A DNA stretch of 64,000 nucleotides from VAZQ01 sp963725065 (GTDB taxonomy: Bacteria > Pseudomonadota > Alphaproteobacteria > Rhizobiales > Xanthobacteraceae): contig CAVRXD010000002.1 in assembly GCA_963725065.1 (NCBI GenBank), positions 62,001 through 126,000 of the forward strand, written 5' to 3'. A model generated the notes under the pieces. The model saw only the letters and a program-made list of their open reading frames with translations, ran no database searches and was not told where the DNA came from. A program made the position numbers and the translations under genes. This document shows, one piece after another, positions 25,089-33,823 of the stretch. How positions within the stretch are numbered: position 1 is the first letter of the stretch; each line of letters begins with the position of its first letter.

Positions 25089-25502
25089 CTAGGCGCAGAT
25101 GCGGGAGGCGCGCGCCCGCGCGAGCTTGGCTTCCTCGAAGCCGTGCATTCCCATGTGCCACTGCAGCGCAACGATGGCGCCTTTGACCGGCTGCAGCAGA
25201 CCGAGGGTGAGAATGAGGGTGGGCGGCAGCCACAGCACTAGGTGTACCCAGTACGCCGGCGCAAAATTGGTCTCCACCGACAGCACGGCCGGAACCAGCA
25301 GGTGGCCGACGATAAGGATCACGACATAGGCTGGAAAATCATCGGCCCGATGATGGTGCAACTCCTCGCCGCACACCTCGCAATGATCCTTCACCTTAAG
25401 AAAGGCGCCGAACATCCGTCCCTTGCCGCAGCACGGGCACCGGCCAAAAAGGCCGCGCACGATCTCGTGGTTCAGCAGGCGCGCGGAAAAGGAATTGGAC
25501 AC
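25089..25502 (-). CDS. DUF983 family zinc-ribbon membrane protein
   Basis: A 137-residue protein of the DUF983 family. A zinc ribbon (GRCPCCGKGRMFGAFLKVKD then HCEVCGEEL) precedes HHRADDFPAYVVILIVGH and two membrane helices ending in PVKGAIVALQWHMGMHGFEE. The start is GTG 25502, with GGGGGA six bases upstream. DUF983 proteins are conserved in alphaproteobacteria, often near rnr, and have no settled function. It is divergent from the MocR-type regulator gene, and the inverted repeat at 25537-25593 lies in their shared upstream region. Confidence 0.9.
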   Translation of the reverse strand: MSNSFSARLLNHEIVRGLFGRCPCCGKGRMFGAFLKVKDHCEVCGEELHHHRADDFPAYVVILIVGHLLVPAVLSVETNFAPAYWVHLVLWLPPTLILTLGLLQPVKGAIVALQWHMGMHGFEEAKLARARASRICA

Positions 25503-25536
25503 GTGGGCTCCCCCGAATTGCTTGCGTAAAATGCAT

Positions 25537-25593
25537 CCATACAATAAGTTCTCCGCTCCTTACACTCAACGCAATGTCGGAGAGAATGTATGG
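25537..25593. promoter_or_regulatory. Inverted repeat in the DUF983-mocR divergent promoter, candidate operator
   Basis: The left arm CCATACAATAAGTTCTCC (25537-25554) matches in inverted orientation GGAGAGAATGTATGG (25579-25593): both arms contain CCATACA and CTCC when read inward. The right arm covers the ribosome site and start codon of the MocR-type gene. Such a site would suit autoregulation and control of the divergent gene, which is common for MocR regulators. Confidence 0.5.
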
Positions 25594-26960
25594 ATTGGCG
25601 CCCTACGCTCAATGACCGCGAGGGTCCGCTCTACCGCCGCATCGTCGATGCCTTGACCGCAGACGTGGCCAGCGGGCGTCTGCGTCGAGGGCAGCAGTTG
25701 CCGACCCATCGCGCCCTGGCGAAGGCACTCGGCGTTGATCTCACGACCGTCACCCGGGCGTATACGGAGGCCCGCCGATGCGGCCTGACTGAAGCGCGGA
25801 CGGGGCAAGGCACGTTTGTCGCCGAGAGCATGTCGCACCATGCCCCTGCCCTGCGCCCGGAACTCGACCTTTCCATGAATCTCCCGCCGCAGCCGATGGA
25901 GGCCGACCTGGAAGGCCGGCTCACCCGGGGCATTGCAGCGATCCAACGGGAGGTCGGGTTCTCCGCCCATCTCAGTTATCGCGACCCCGGCGGAAGCGGG
26001 GCCGAACGCGACATCGCAGCCGAATGGCTGCGTTCGCGGATCGCCGAGGCGCGTGGGGATCGGGTCGTGATCTGCCCCGGCACCCAGAATGCGCTTTTCG
26101 ACCTGCTCATCGCGCTTACCTCGCCGGGAGACGTCGTGCTTACCGAAGCGCTGACCTATCCCGGCATCAAGGCGGCGGCCGCCTGCAGGGGCGCGCGCCT
26201 CGTCGGCGTCCCGATCGACGAGCACGGCATTCTTCCCGACGCGCTCGACGCGGCGTGTCGGAAACATTCGCCCAAGGCCGTGTACCTGATCCCGACGATC
26301 CACAATCCCACCACCGCTACGATGCCACGGTCGCGTCGCGAGCAGGTCGCCGACATTCTGCGGGCCCGCAACGTGCTGCTGCTGGAAGACGATGCCTACG
26401 GCATGCTGGAGCCCAAGGCCGTGCCGCTGGCCGCGCTCATTCCCGAGCGCACCTATTTCGCTGCGACGTTTTCCAAGTGCATCGCGCCCGGGCTGCGGGT
26501 GTCGTTCCTGCTGACACCCGATCAGGACGCTGCGAGCCTCCTGGCAAACGCTCTGCGTGCGACCGTGCACATGCCCGCGTTCCTGATGGTCGCGCTGGTG
26601 ACGCGCTGGCTGCAGGACGGCAGCGCCAACGCCATCATCGCGGCGATCCGCGACGAAGCCACCGCGCGGCAGAAACTTGCGGCCCAGGTGCTGGCGCGAC
26701 ATGCATTTTCGCGCCACCCCGACGGTCACCACATCTGGGTCCCGTTGCCGCCGAGCTGGAACAGGACGGAATTCGCGTCGTACGTTCAAAGGCAGGGACT
26801 GGGCGTCGTGACGGCGGAAGCGTTCAGTGTCGAGGACGCGCCGCCGCACGCGATCCGCGTCTCGCTCGGCGCGGCGAGCAGCCGCGCCGAACTGGTGCGC
26901 GGCTTGGAGATCCTGGCTGGCGCCTTGCGGTCGCCGGCGGCCGTGACCCGCGTGGTGTAG
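25590..26960 (+). CDS. MocR-type transcription regulator (GntR HTH fused to aminotransferase fold)
   Basis: A 456-residue regulator. The N-terminal GntR winged helix (PLYRRIVDALTADVASGRLR, then LPTHRALAKALGVDLTTVTR) is joined to a class I aminotransferase-like domain. The PLP-binding region shows ICPGTQNALFDLLIALTSPG, the Asp of LLLEDDAYGML and the Schiff-base lysine in AATFSKCIAPGLRVSF. MocR proteins sense PLP and amino-acid-like effectors and usually regulate themselves and a divergent gene. Here the divergent gene encodes a DUF983 protein, an unusual partner. GGAGAGA is the ribosome site. Confidence 0.93.
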   Translation: MDWRPTLNDREGPLYRRIVDALTADVASGRLRRGQQLPTHRALAKALGVDLTTVTRAYTEARRCGLTEARTGQGTFVAESMSHHAPALRPELDLSMNLPPQPMEADLEGRLTRGIAAIQREVGFSAHLSYRDPGGSGAERDIAAEWLRSRIAEARGDRVVICPGTQNALFDLLIALTSPGDVVLTEALTYPGIKAAAACRGARLVGVPIDEHGILPDALDAACRKHSPKAVYLIPTIHNPTTATMPRSRREQVADILRARNVLLLEDDAYGMLEPKAVPLAALIPERTYFAATFSKCIAPGLRVSFLLTPDQDAASLLANALRATVHMPAFLMVALVTRWLQDGSANAIIAAIRDEATARQKLAAQVLARHAFSRHPDGHHIWVPLPPSWNRTEFASYVQRQGLGVVTAEAFSVEDAPPHAIRVSLGAASSRAELVRGLEILAGALRSPAAVTRVV

Positions 26961-27163
26961 GGTGCCATCTGTCCGGGCATACCCGCTTGTGAAACTGAAT
27001 CGACGATCAGGGCCGGTTGCAGGCCGGCGATCAGAAACGGAGTGCGGGAATTCCGGAACGCCACTTCCCGTTCCCACCCATCAAAAACACGTCATTGGTG
27101 CTTGGCGAGACCGGGCAACAAGTGACAGAGAAGAGCCTCAAGGGAAATCGAGGACACCCAGTA

Positions 27164-27952
27164 ATGAGCGACGTGCAAGCGGACCGGCTCGAGCGGATGA
27201 ACCGCTTCGTCAACAGGATGAACGAGGTCGAGCGCGATCTCACGGCGCCCTATGTCCGGCCGAAGGATGCGGCGACCTTGATCCTGGTCGATCGCTCGGG
27301 CCCGGTTCCCAAAGTCCTGCTCGGCAAGCGCCACGAGCGACACAAATTCATGCCGGGCAAATTCGTCTTTCCCGGCGGCCGCGTGGATCCGGCGGACAAA
27401 CTCATGCCGGTGGCAAAACCGCTCGATCCGCACGCCGAAGCCAATCTGATGAAGCATCTGCAACGCGCCAGCGCCGCCAAGGCGCGGGCATTTGCACTCG
27501 CCGCCATCCGCGAGACCTTCGAGGAGACCGGGCTCGTGCTCGGCGTGCCGACGACCGAAACGGTCAAGGTTCCCGCCGGGCCGTGGAACGGATTTGCGGA
27601 GGCGAAAATCCTTCCCGACCTCAGCGCGCTGCGCTTCATCGGTCGCGCCATCACTCCCCCCGGCCGGGTGCGCCGGTTCGATGCGCGCTTCTTCACCCTC
27701 GACGCCAACGCGATCGCCCATCGCGTGGAGGGCGTCACCGGCCCCGATGCCGAGCTCGTCGAGCTGGTGTGGATGCCGCTGACGGACGCCAAGCAGCTCG
27801 ATATGCCGGCGGTGACCGGCGTCATGCTGGAGGAACTCGACGCGCGCATCGCGGACGGGTTCGGTCACGACCTCCCGGTTCCGTTCTACAGCATGCCGCG
27901 GGGGCGTTTAAACGGGAGCTACTCTGACCGGGCGGCCCCTTGCGCACATTGA
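27164..27952 (+). CDS. Nudix hydrolase
   Basis: A 262-residue Nudix hydrolase. The domain begins PKDAATLILVDRSGPVPKVL, and the catalytic Nudix helix is AIRETFEETGLVLG (R-E-x-x-E-E-x-G-U), with FVFPGGRVDPAD before it. The interval between FPGG and REtFEEtG is longer than in classical MutT and includes a Lys/Ala-rich insert, as in the NUDT19/RppH-distant group. Substrate (a nucleoside or CoA diphosphate) cannot be deduced. ATG 27164 is chosen because the region upstream lacks conservation. rpmG follows 54 bases later. Confidence 0.88.
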   Translation: MSDVQADRLERMNRFVNRMNEVERDLTAPYVRPKDAATLILVDRSGPVPKVLLGKRHERHKFMPGKFVFPGGRVDPADKLMPVAKPLDPHAEANLMKHLQRASAAKARAFALAAIRETFEETGLVLGVPTTETVKVPAGPWNGFAEAKILPDLSALRFIGRAITPPGRVRRFDARFFTLDANAIAHRVEGVTGPDAELVELVWMPLTDAKQLDMPAVTGVMLEELDARIADGFGHDLPVPFYSMPRGRLNGSYSDRAAPCAH

Positions 27953-28006
27953 CATTGGCAGGCAAGGCATTAGGTTCCGCGCCAGTTCACGCCATCGAGG
28001 ATTGCC

Positions 28007-28174
28007 ATGGCCAAGGCCACAACCATCAAGGTGAAGCTGGTTTCCAGCGCCGATACCGGATTCTATTACGTGACGCGCAAGAACTCGCGCACCATGACCG
28101 ACAAGCTGGTGAAGAAGAAGTACGACCCTGTCGCCAAGAAGCACGTCGAGTTCAGGGAAACCAAGATCAAGTAA
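28007..28174 (+). CDS. rpmG: 50S ribosomal protein L33
   Basis: A 55-residue basic protein, MAKATTIKVKLVSSADTGFY followed by YVTRKNSRTMTDKLVKKKYD and ending EFRETKIK. It is the alphaproteobacterial form of L33 without the zinc-binding Cys pairs, so it does not depend on zinc. GAGG precedes the ATG by a few bases. A strong terminator follows 22 bases after the stop. Confidence 0.97.
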   Translation: MAKATTIKVKLVSSADTGFYYVTRKNSRTMTDKLVKKKYDPVAKKHVEFRETKIK

Positions 28175-28196
28175 CTTACACTCTCGTACGATGAAT

Positions 28197-28225
28197 AAAG
28201 GCGCCCCGGTTGGAGGGCGCCTTTT
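28197..28225 (+). terminator. Intrinsic terminator of rpmG
   Basis: AAAGGCGCCC (28197-28206) pairs with GGGCGCCTTT (28215-28224) across an eight-base loop and ends in a T run. It is the clearest intrinsic terminator in the window. Confidence 0.93.
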
Positions 28226-28560
28226 GCATTTCGCCGCACGCGCTGTGGAATAGCGATCAGTCGAGATAGAGGTGGCCGGTCGGGAGCGGCGTCATGAGGA
28301 GGCCACTCGTACCGCCCCCGAACCGGCCGAACCCCACGGACCCAGGAGATGCGGCGGACCTGAGCATTCCGTAGGGTTATCAATATGATAGGCGACGGCA
28401 CGATGCTCCGTGGCCCCGTTTTGCCAGGGGCCAAGAGCCTCTCCCACCGCCTCGCGCAACGTAGCGCAACGGGTCCGGAAATCAACAATTTAGGTTGTGG
28501 ACAAAGAAGAGACTTCGGTCAGCGTAAACTTGCCCGGCATGTGGCCCGGCGACCGAGCCG
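28226..28560. other. Intergenic region between rpmG and divK
   Basis: About 335 bases without a gene. It holds one hairpin, TGGCCCC (28411-28417) with GGGGCCA (28427-28433), some 130 bases past the convergent divK stop, which may terminate divK. Confidence 0.5.
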
Positions 28561-28947
28561 TCAGCGGCCGACTTCCTCGGCGGATCCGAGGAAGTGGCGG
28601 ATGGTCTCGATGAACTTGCCGACCGAGATCGGTTTCGACAGATAGGCCTCGCACCCGCCCTGGCGGATGCGCTCCTCGTCGCCCTTCATGGCGAAGGCTG
28701 TCACGGCCACGACGGGAATAGCCTTGAGCTCCGGGTCTTCCTTGAGCCATTTCGTCACCTCGAGACCGGAGACCTCGGGCAACTGGATGTCCATCAGGAT
28801 CAAATCCGGGCGGTGCTTGCGGGCGAGATCGAGCGCCTCGATGCCGTTACGCGTGCCGACGGTCCGGTAGCCGTGAGCTTCCAACAGATCGTGGAAGAGC
28901 TTCATATTGAGCTCGTTGTCTTCCACGATCATCACTGTCTTGGACAT
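28561..28947 (-). CDS. divK: Single-domain response regulator DivK
   Basis: A 128-residue receiver-only response regulator. It begins MSKTVMIVEDNELNMKLFHD and carries the phosphorylated Asp in PDLILMDIQLPEVSGLEVTK, the switch Thr in VAVTAFAMKGDEERIRQGGC and the Lys in AYLSKPISVGKF. These blocks are nearly the same as in Caulobacter DivK, which is phosphorylated by PleC/DivJ and controls CtrA and cell polarity. ATG 28947 matches the conserved start; the earlier in-frame ATG is rejected. The usual partner pleD is not in this window. Confidence 0.95.
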   Translation of the reverse strand: MSKTVMIVEDNELNMKLFHDLLEAHGYRTVGTRNGIEALDLARKHRPDLILMDIQLPEVSGLEVTKWLKEDPELKAIPVVAVTAFAMKGDEERIRQGGCEAYLSKPISVGKFIETIRHFLGSAEEVGR

Positions 28948-29220
28948 TCCAGACCTTTCGACGGTTCCCCGTGCGCGCGGCGCCCCCGCGGGGACCATAA
29001 TTGCATGGCCGGGCTTCGCGCAGGCATGACACCTGGTGCGGCAGCAAGAGCGTGCAGACTGCGGAATCAGGACATAGTGCGAATACGTTACGGAAACGCA
29101 AATCTTGGTGTTCTGTTCATACCGCCGGGCGCGCGGCGTGTCGGGATAAAAGCAGGTAAGTTCAGCGGCTTGCGGACACTTTTTCGTGCGATTGATCGCT
29201 TTTCGATCGTGAGACGAATG

Positions 29221-29667
29221 TCAGCCCGGCGAGGCTGGCGAGACATCCATGGTACGGCGGCTGAGCGCGAGATTGAAAGTATAGCCGCCGAACAGGTCGA
29301 CGATGGTGATGAAGATCAGCAGGCAGGCCGCCTCCCAGCGCTCCGTCGTTCCGACCAGTTGGGGCTTGCCGAACACCACGATCAGCACGACTGCGAGCGG
29401 AACAAGCGAGGCCATGCCGTCCACCACGCCGATGAACCTGTTACCGGCCGAGGGTAGGCTGAAGGGAATCGAGATGAGCTGGTAGGTGAGATAGAGGGCG
29501 GCGAGCCACGCCATGTTGAAGCCCAGGCGATCCGGAGTGAACAGCCCGACTCGCCCGGCGAGTTCCGGGAATGACCCGGCGTACCAGAAGAAATAGACCT
29601 CCCACGCCGCAAGGCCCAACGCGAACAGAATGCTGGCGCCGGCAACGGATATACGGCCCTTGCGCAT
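29221..29667 (-). CDS. Hypothetical membrane protein with four helices
   Basis: A 148-residue protein with about four hydrophobic helices (GRISVAGASILFALGLAAWE, NMAWLAALYLTYQLISIPF, GMASLVPLAVVLIVVFG, AACLLIFITIVDLFGGYTF). It carries no motif I recognise. It lies divergently from the DUF3572-dinB pair, with 200 bases between starts, and downstream points toward divK. A role in the envelope is only a guess. Confidence 0.7.
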   Translation of the reverse strand: MRKGRISVAGASILFALGLAAWEVYFFWYAGSFPELAGRVGLFTPDRLGFNMAWLAALYLTYQLISIPFSLPSAGNRFIGVVDGMASLVPLAVVLIVVFGKPQLVGTTERWEAACLLIFITIVDLFGGYTFNLALSRRTMDVSPASPG

Positions 29668-29869
29668 AGTCGGCTCCCTCTGGAATTCGCTCCCTCACCT
29701 ACCCGACATTTCGTCCCGGCGTCGAGGGACTTGATCCCGTTTCGCGATTAAGATCAGCGGGCCCGCGCCGCGCGATTCGACGGCGAGTGTCCCAGTTCCA
29801 ACGTCGTATGCCGTCGCGGCACGCGCTCGTACGAATGACTCGCATCCGCCCGCTAGCGCGGAGATCGCC

Positions 29870-30184
29870 ATGTCCAAGCAGCGCCGCGGGTCGAGCCGCA
29901 AGGAGCAGCAGGCCGCGGCCGAACAGCTCGCCATTGCGGCGCTTGGCTTCATCGCAGGCGAGCCGGAACAGCTCGGGCGCTTCCTGGCGATGAGCGGAAT
30001 AGGGCCGGACTCGCTACGCGAGGCGGCGCGCGAGCCGCGATTTCTGGCCGGGGTGCTCGATCACGTGACGGCGGACGAGGCGCTGCTGCTCGCTTTCGCC
30101 GCGGCCAACGAGATCGATCCGGACGCCGTCATGCGCGCCCGCGACGTCCTCGCCGGCGGCCCTTGGGAACGTGACACGCCATGA
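29870..30184 (+). CDS. DUF3572 family protein
   Basis: A 104-residue, mainly helical soluble protein. After a basic, Gln-rich N-terminus it shows the DUF3572 pattern AEQLAIAALGFIAGEPEQLG, RFLAMSGIGPDSLREAAREP and FLAGVLDHVTADEALLLAFA. The family is conserved in Hyphomicrobiales near divK and dinB, with no known function. Its stop overlaps the dinB start as ATGA (30181-30184), so the two are translationally coupled. This suggests a link to replication or damage tolerance by position only. Confidence 0.88.
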   Translation: MSKQRRGSSRKEQQAAAEQLAIAALGFIAGEPEQLGRFLAMSGIGPDSLREAAREPRFLAGVLDHVTADEALLLAFAAANEIDPDAVMRARDVLAGGPWERDTP

Positions 30185-31512
30185 CCGGGCCAGCCGAGGT
30201 CGCGGCGCCCAACGAACCGGTGCGGCGGTCCCTGCCCGGCTTTTGCCGCGACTGTCGCGGCGACGCGCAGGACGGCGTATCGCGCTGCCCGGCGTGCGGC
30301 TCGCCGCGGGTGTTGCGCCATCCCGAGCTCGACGCGCTTGCCATCGCCCACGTCGACTGCGACGCGTTCTATGCCACGATCGAGAAGCGCGACGATCCGA
30401 CGCTCGCGGACAAACCTGTGATCGTCGGCGGACGCCAGCGCGGCGTGGTGCTCACGGCGTGCTACGTGGCACGCACGTTCGGCGTGAGGTCGGCGATGCC
30501 GATGTTCGAGGCACGGCGGTTGTGCCCGCACGCCAGCGTGGTGCGGCCGGACATGGAAAAGTACGCCCGTGTCGGACGCGAGGTGCGCGCGCTCATGTTC
30601 AAGCTCACGCCGTCGGTCGAACCGGTCTCGATCGACGAGGCGTTCATGGACCTGTCCGGGACCGCGCGCCTGCACGGAATGTCGCCCGCCAAGGCGCTCG
30701 CCAAATTCGCCGCCGACGTCGAGAACAGCCTCGGGATCACGGTGTCGATCGGCCTCTCCTCCAACAAGTTCCTTGCCAAGATCGCCTCCGATCTGGACAA
30801 GCCGCGCGGCTTTGCCGTGCTCGGTGCCGGCGAGGCGGCCGCGTTCCTGGCGCCGAAGCCGGTGACGCTGATCTTCGGGGTCGGCAAGATGGCGCAGCAG
30901 CGGCTCGCACGCGACGGCTTGCGCACCATCGGCGATCTGCAGCGCGCCGACGAACGCGAGCTGATGCGCCGGTACGGCAGCGAAGGCGCAAGGCTCGCGC
31001 GCCTTGCGCGCGGACTCGACGATCGCGAAGTCAACGCCGACCGCGAGACCAAAAGCATTTCAGCGGAAACCACATTCGATCAGGACATCGCCGACTTCCG
31101 ACGGCTTGAACTGCGGTTGTGGCACCTCTGTGAAAAAGTTTCCGCCCGCCTCAAGAGCAACGCGCTCGCCGGCAGCACCGTGACGCTGAAGCTGAAAACC
31201 GCCGACTTCCGCATCCGGACGCGGGCACAATCGCTCGCGCGGCCGACGCAGCTCGCCGCCCGCATTTTCGCCATCGGACGCGATCTGCTCGGACGGGAAA
31301 TCAACGGCACCATGTTCCGCCTGCTCGGCATCGGCGTTTCCGCGCTCGATGCCGCCGACGGGGCCGATTTCGCCGACCTGCTCGACCGGCGCACCGCCGA
31401 CGCCGAACAGGCGATCGACCGGCTGCGGGAGCGGTTCGGCGACGAAGCCATCATCAAGGGCCTCGCGCTGGACGAACCGGATGACGAGCCGCAGACGACC
31501 GACGACGGCTAG
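30181..31512 (+). CDS. dinB: DNA polymerase IV with N-terminal zinc ribbon
   Basis: A 443-residue Y-family translesion polymerase. The catalytic acids are in AIAHVDCDAFYATIEKRDDP and EPVSIDEAFMDLSG, with the helix-hairpin-helix part (LIFGVGKMAQQRLARDGLRT) and little-finger domain following. Unlike E. coli DinB (351 residues) it has about 50 extra N-terminal residues with two Cys pairs (GFCRDCRGD, SRCPACGSPR) that look like a zinc ribbon. No canonical C-terminal clamp-binding QLxLF is obvious. It is coupled to the DUF3572 gene. I see no clear alphaproteobacterial LexA box (GTTC-N7-GTTC) upstream. Confidence 0.93.
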   Translation: MTGPAEVAAPNEPVRRSLPGFCRDCRGDAQDGVSRCPACGSPRVLRHPELDALAIAHVDCDAFYATIEKRDDPTLADKPVIVGGRQRGVVLTACYVARTFGVRSAMPMFEARRLCPHASVVRPDMEKYARVGREVRALMFKLTPSVEPVSIDEAFMDLSGTARLHGMSPAKALAKFAADVENSLGITVSIGLSSNKFLAKIASDLDKPRGFAVLGAGEAAAFLAPKPVTLIFGVGKMAQQRLARDGLRTIGDLQRADERELMRRYGSEGARLARLARGLDDREVNADRETKSISAETTFDQDIADFRRLELRLWHLCEKVSARLKSNALAGSTVTLKLKTADFRIRTRAQSLARPTQLAARIFAIGRDLLGREINGTMFRLLGIGVSALDAADGADFADLLDRRTADAEQAIDRLRERFGDEAIIKGLALDEPDDEPQTTDDG

Positions 31513-31526
31513 GATAACGGGTTGCG

Positions 31527-32394
31527 CTATTTGCAGGGCTTGGTGTCGCGAAGCTCGAGTGAGGTGAGGTCGCCGTTGATGGCGAAATCGTTGTAATCGA
31601 GCACCAGCGCGCGCGAGATGCCGTTCTCGTAGAGCTCGAACTTGATCGCATAGACCGGCGCCTGCTCGCCGCTCTTGGATGCCTTGTCGAAATAGCTCAC
31701 CGTGACAGGCCAGCGCTTGAGGCCGGCGAGCACCTCCTTGCCGGCGGCGGCATCGGTGGGCACGCGTTCGCCCGGCGCGATCACGCGCCCGATGACGGTC
31801 AGTGTGTTGTAGACCTTCTCGCCCTTCTCCGAGCCGTCATAGACCGGGAGCTCGATGATGCTCTTGTCTTCGCGCGCGGCGGCGATGATCCGGCGCACGT
31901 GCTCGGTCGGAAACACGATGGCGGCTTCGAGATCGAACTTCTTGTCGATCGGCTTGGTCAGGGCAACGACGACCTTGTCGTTCTGCCTATCGGCCTTGCC
32001 GTCGACGGAATCGATCATCGTCTCGTTGAGATAGTTCTGCGACTTGAAGATGTACGACTTGCCTGCGCTGCTCTTCCCACGAGGTCGAGCGCAGATCGCT
32101 GAGCGTGACCTTGCCCTCGCCATTGTCGAGTTCCGAAACCTGGCGGAATTGCAGGGCATAGCCTTCGCAGGCACTGCCGGAGAAATCGTAGAGGATGCGG
32201 CCGCGCGCCGACATGGCGGGCGAATTACCGCGGGTCTGCGCAAGCTTGAGCTCGTAGACCGCACGGTGGGACGCAAGCTCGTCCGCCGGCGTAAGCGCCG
32301 TCGCCTGTCGCAAGCCGATACCGCCGGCCAACGTGACCGCAACCGCCAAAACCGCCGCCGACACGCAGAGCACCGATCTACCCGACACCATCAT
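31527..32394 (-). pseudogene. EipB-family (DUF1849) cell-envelope protein, interrupted by one frameshift
   Basis: The first frame encodes a signal peptide (MMVSGRSVLCVSAAVLAVAV) and a normal EipB start (ELASHRAVYELKLAQTRGNS, SACEGYALQFRQVSELDNG) up to LRSTSWEE. From about 32070 the protein continues in the next frame as AGKSYIFKSQNYLNETMIDS down to TSLELRDTKPCK and stop. Dropping one C at the junction joins the two parts seamlessly. EipB of Brucella is a periplasmic beta-spiral protein needed for envelope integrity, with a disulfide between two Cys that are both present here, one in each frame. Start 32394 has GGAGG upstream. It is either a sequencing error or a recent mutation. Confidence 0.85.
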
Positions 32395-32568
32395 CGCAAT
32401 TTGCCTCCGCGCCGCCCGCTGCGGCGCAACATAGGTAGGTCGCTCCCCGCGCGCAACCAGACGCAGCCAAAAGCGCACCTTGGCCCAGGCTCCCAGGCGG
32501 CTTGCACGGCCCCGTCCGATCGGCGAAGACAGGCCGCCAATTGCTCATCAGCAGCCCAGGAGAACATC

Positions 32569-33036
32569 ATGGCCGGAACGGTCGAAAAGAAACTCGCGGA
32601 ACTCGGGATCGTTCTCCCCACGCCGGCCACGCCCGTCGCCAATTACATCCCTTTCGTCCGGGTCGGCGCGCTGCTGTTCGTGTCGGGCCAGATCTGCCTT
32701 GACGCGAGCGGCAAGCTCGTCGCCAAGGGCAAGCTCGGCGACGGGGTATCAATCGAGGACGGCCAAAAAGCGGCGCGGGCCTGTGCGATCAACGTGCTGG
32801 CCCAGGTCAAGGCGGCGCTCGGCGATCTCGACAAGGTCAAGCAGGTCGCCCGCCTCGGCGGCTTCATCAATTCCTCGCCTTCGTTCCTGGAGGGCCCCAA
32901 AGTCATGAACGGCGCCTCCGACCTCATGGTGGCGGTGCTGGGCGACAAGGGCCGGCATGCACGCACGACGGTCGGCGTGGCGGTGCTGCCCGCGGATGCC
33001 GCGGTTGAGGTCGAGGGCATCTTCGAGATCGCCTGA
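32569..33036 (+). CDS. RidA-family protein (YjgF/UK114)
   Basis: A 155-residue Rid-superfamily protein. Landmarks are NYIPFVRVGALLFVSGQICL, the middle KVKQVARLGGFINSSPSF and the end GRHARTTVGVAVLPADAAVE VEG, in which the Arg of H-A-R-T-T corresponds to the carboxylate-binding Arg of active RidA. RidA enzymes hydrolyse reactive imine/enamine intermediates made by PLP enzymes. This longer subgroup (about 155 residues) is common in Hyphomicrobiales. CAGGAGA lies before ATG 32569. The glycerophosphodiesterase gene starts four bases after the stop, so they are likely one operon. Confidence 0.9.
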   Translation: MAGTVEKKLAELGIVLPTPATPVANYIPFVRVGALLFVSGQICLDASGKLVAKGKLGDGVSIEDGQKAARACAINVLAQVKAALGDLDKVKQVARLGGFINSSPSFLEGPKVMNGASDLMVAVLGDKGRHARTTVGVAVLPADAAVEVEGIFEIA

Positions 33037-33040
33037 CGCG

Positions 33041-33787
33041 ATGGCAGGCCTTGATTGGCTGATCGCCCGGCCGGTGGCGCACCGGGGCCTGCATGATGCT
33101 CAAAAAGGTGTCATCGAGAACACGCCGTCCGCATTCGCCGCCGCGATCGCCGGCGGCTACGGCATTGAATGCGACCTGCAGGTCAGCGCCGATGGCGAAG
33201 CCATGGTGCATCACGATGACGTGCTCGGCCGGCTGACCGCCGGCGACGGACGGCTGGACGCGCTGACGGCCGCCGAACTCAAGCGGGTGCCGTTCAAGGC
33301 GACCGGCGATCGCATGATCACGCTCACCGAATTGTGCGAACTCGTCGCCGGCCGCTCGACGCTGGTCATTGAATTGAAAAGCCGGTTCAGAGGCGACCTC
33401 GGTGTCGTCGGCCACGCGGCCAAGGTGCTCGCCGGCTATCGCGGACCGGTTGCGCTGATGTCGTTCGACCCGGCCCAGATCGCGGCCGTGCGCGAGATCA
33501 CGCCGCAGCTGCCGCGCGGCCTGGTGGCGGAAAGTCCTCACTTTCTTCGCGGCGGGAGGCAGGCGTTCGATGCGACGAGGGACGCCGTGGCATTCTTCGT
33601 GCAGGCCCTTCACGCGCGACCGCAATTCATCGCATATTCGGTCAGCGACCTGCCCGCGACGCTGACGACGGTCACGCGCAAGGGTCTGGGCCTGCCGCTG
33701 CTGACCTGGACCGTGCGGACCGCCGATCAACGCCGCACCGCCGAGCGCTACGCCGACCAGATGATCTTTGAGGGATTTCGGCCATAA
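33041..33787 (+). CDS. Glycerophosphodiester phosphodiesterase
   Basis: A 248-residue GDPD-family enzyme that splits glycerophosphodiesters to glycerol-3-phosphate and alcohol. The catalytic and metal residues are in PVAHRGLHD, IENTPSAFAAAIAGGYGIEC DLQV and DGEAMVHHDDVLGRLT. The barrel continues through TLVIELKSRF and ends WTVRTADQRRTAERYADQMI. There is no signal peptide, so it acts in the cytoplasm, like UgpQ. It follows the RidA gene by four bases and precedes the FemAB-like gene by 36. Confidence 0.92.
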   Translation: MAGLDWLIARPVAHRGLHDAQKGVIENTPSAFAAAIAGGYGIECDLQVSADGEAMVHHDDVLGRLTAGDGRLDALTAAELKRVPFKATGDRMITLTELCELVAGRSTLVIELKSRFRGDLGVVGHAAKVLAGYRGPVALMSFDPAQIAAVREITPQLPRGLVAESPHFLRGGRQAFDATRDAVAFFVQALHARPQFIAYSVSDLPATLTTVTRKGLGLPLLTWTVRTADQRRTAERYADQMIFEGFRP

Positions 33788-33823
33788 ACTTGCATTACTT
33801 TCGACCATGATCGACGTACGACC

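Noticed and set aside
29000..29220. CtrA-type or GANTC control of divK
   Set aside because: Only a single GAATC and no TTAA-N7-TTAA pair is seen upstream of divK, so no control can be claimed.
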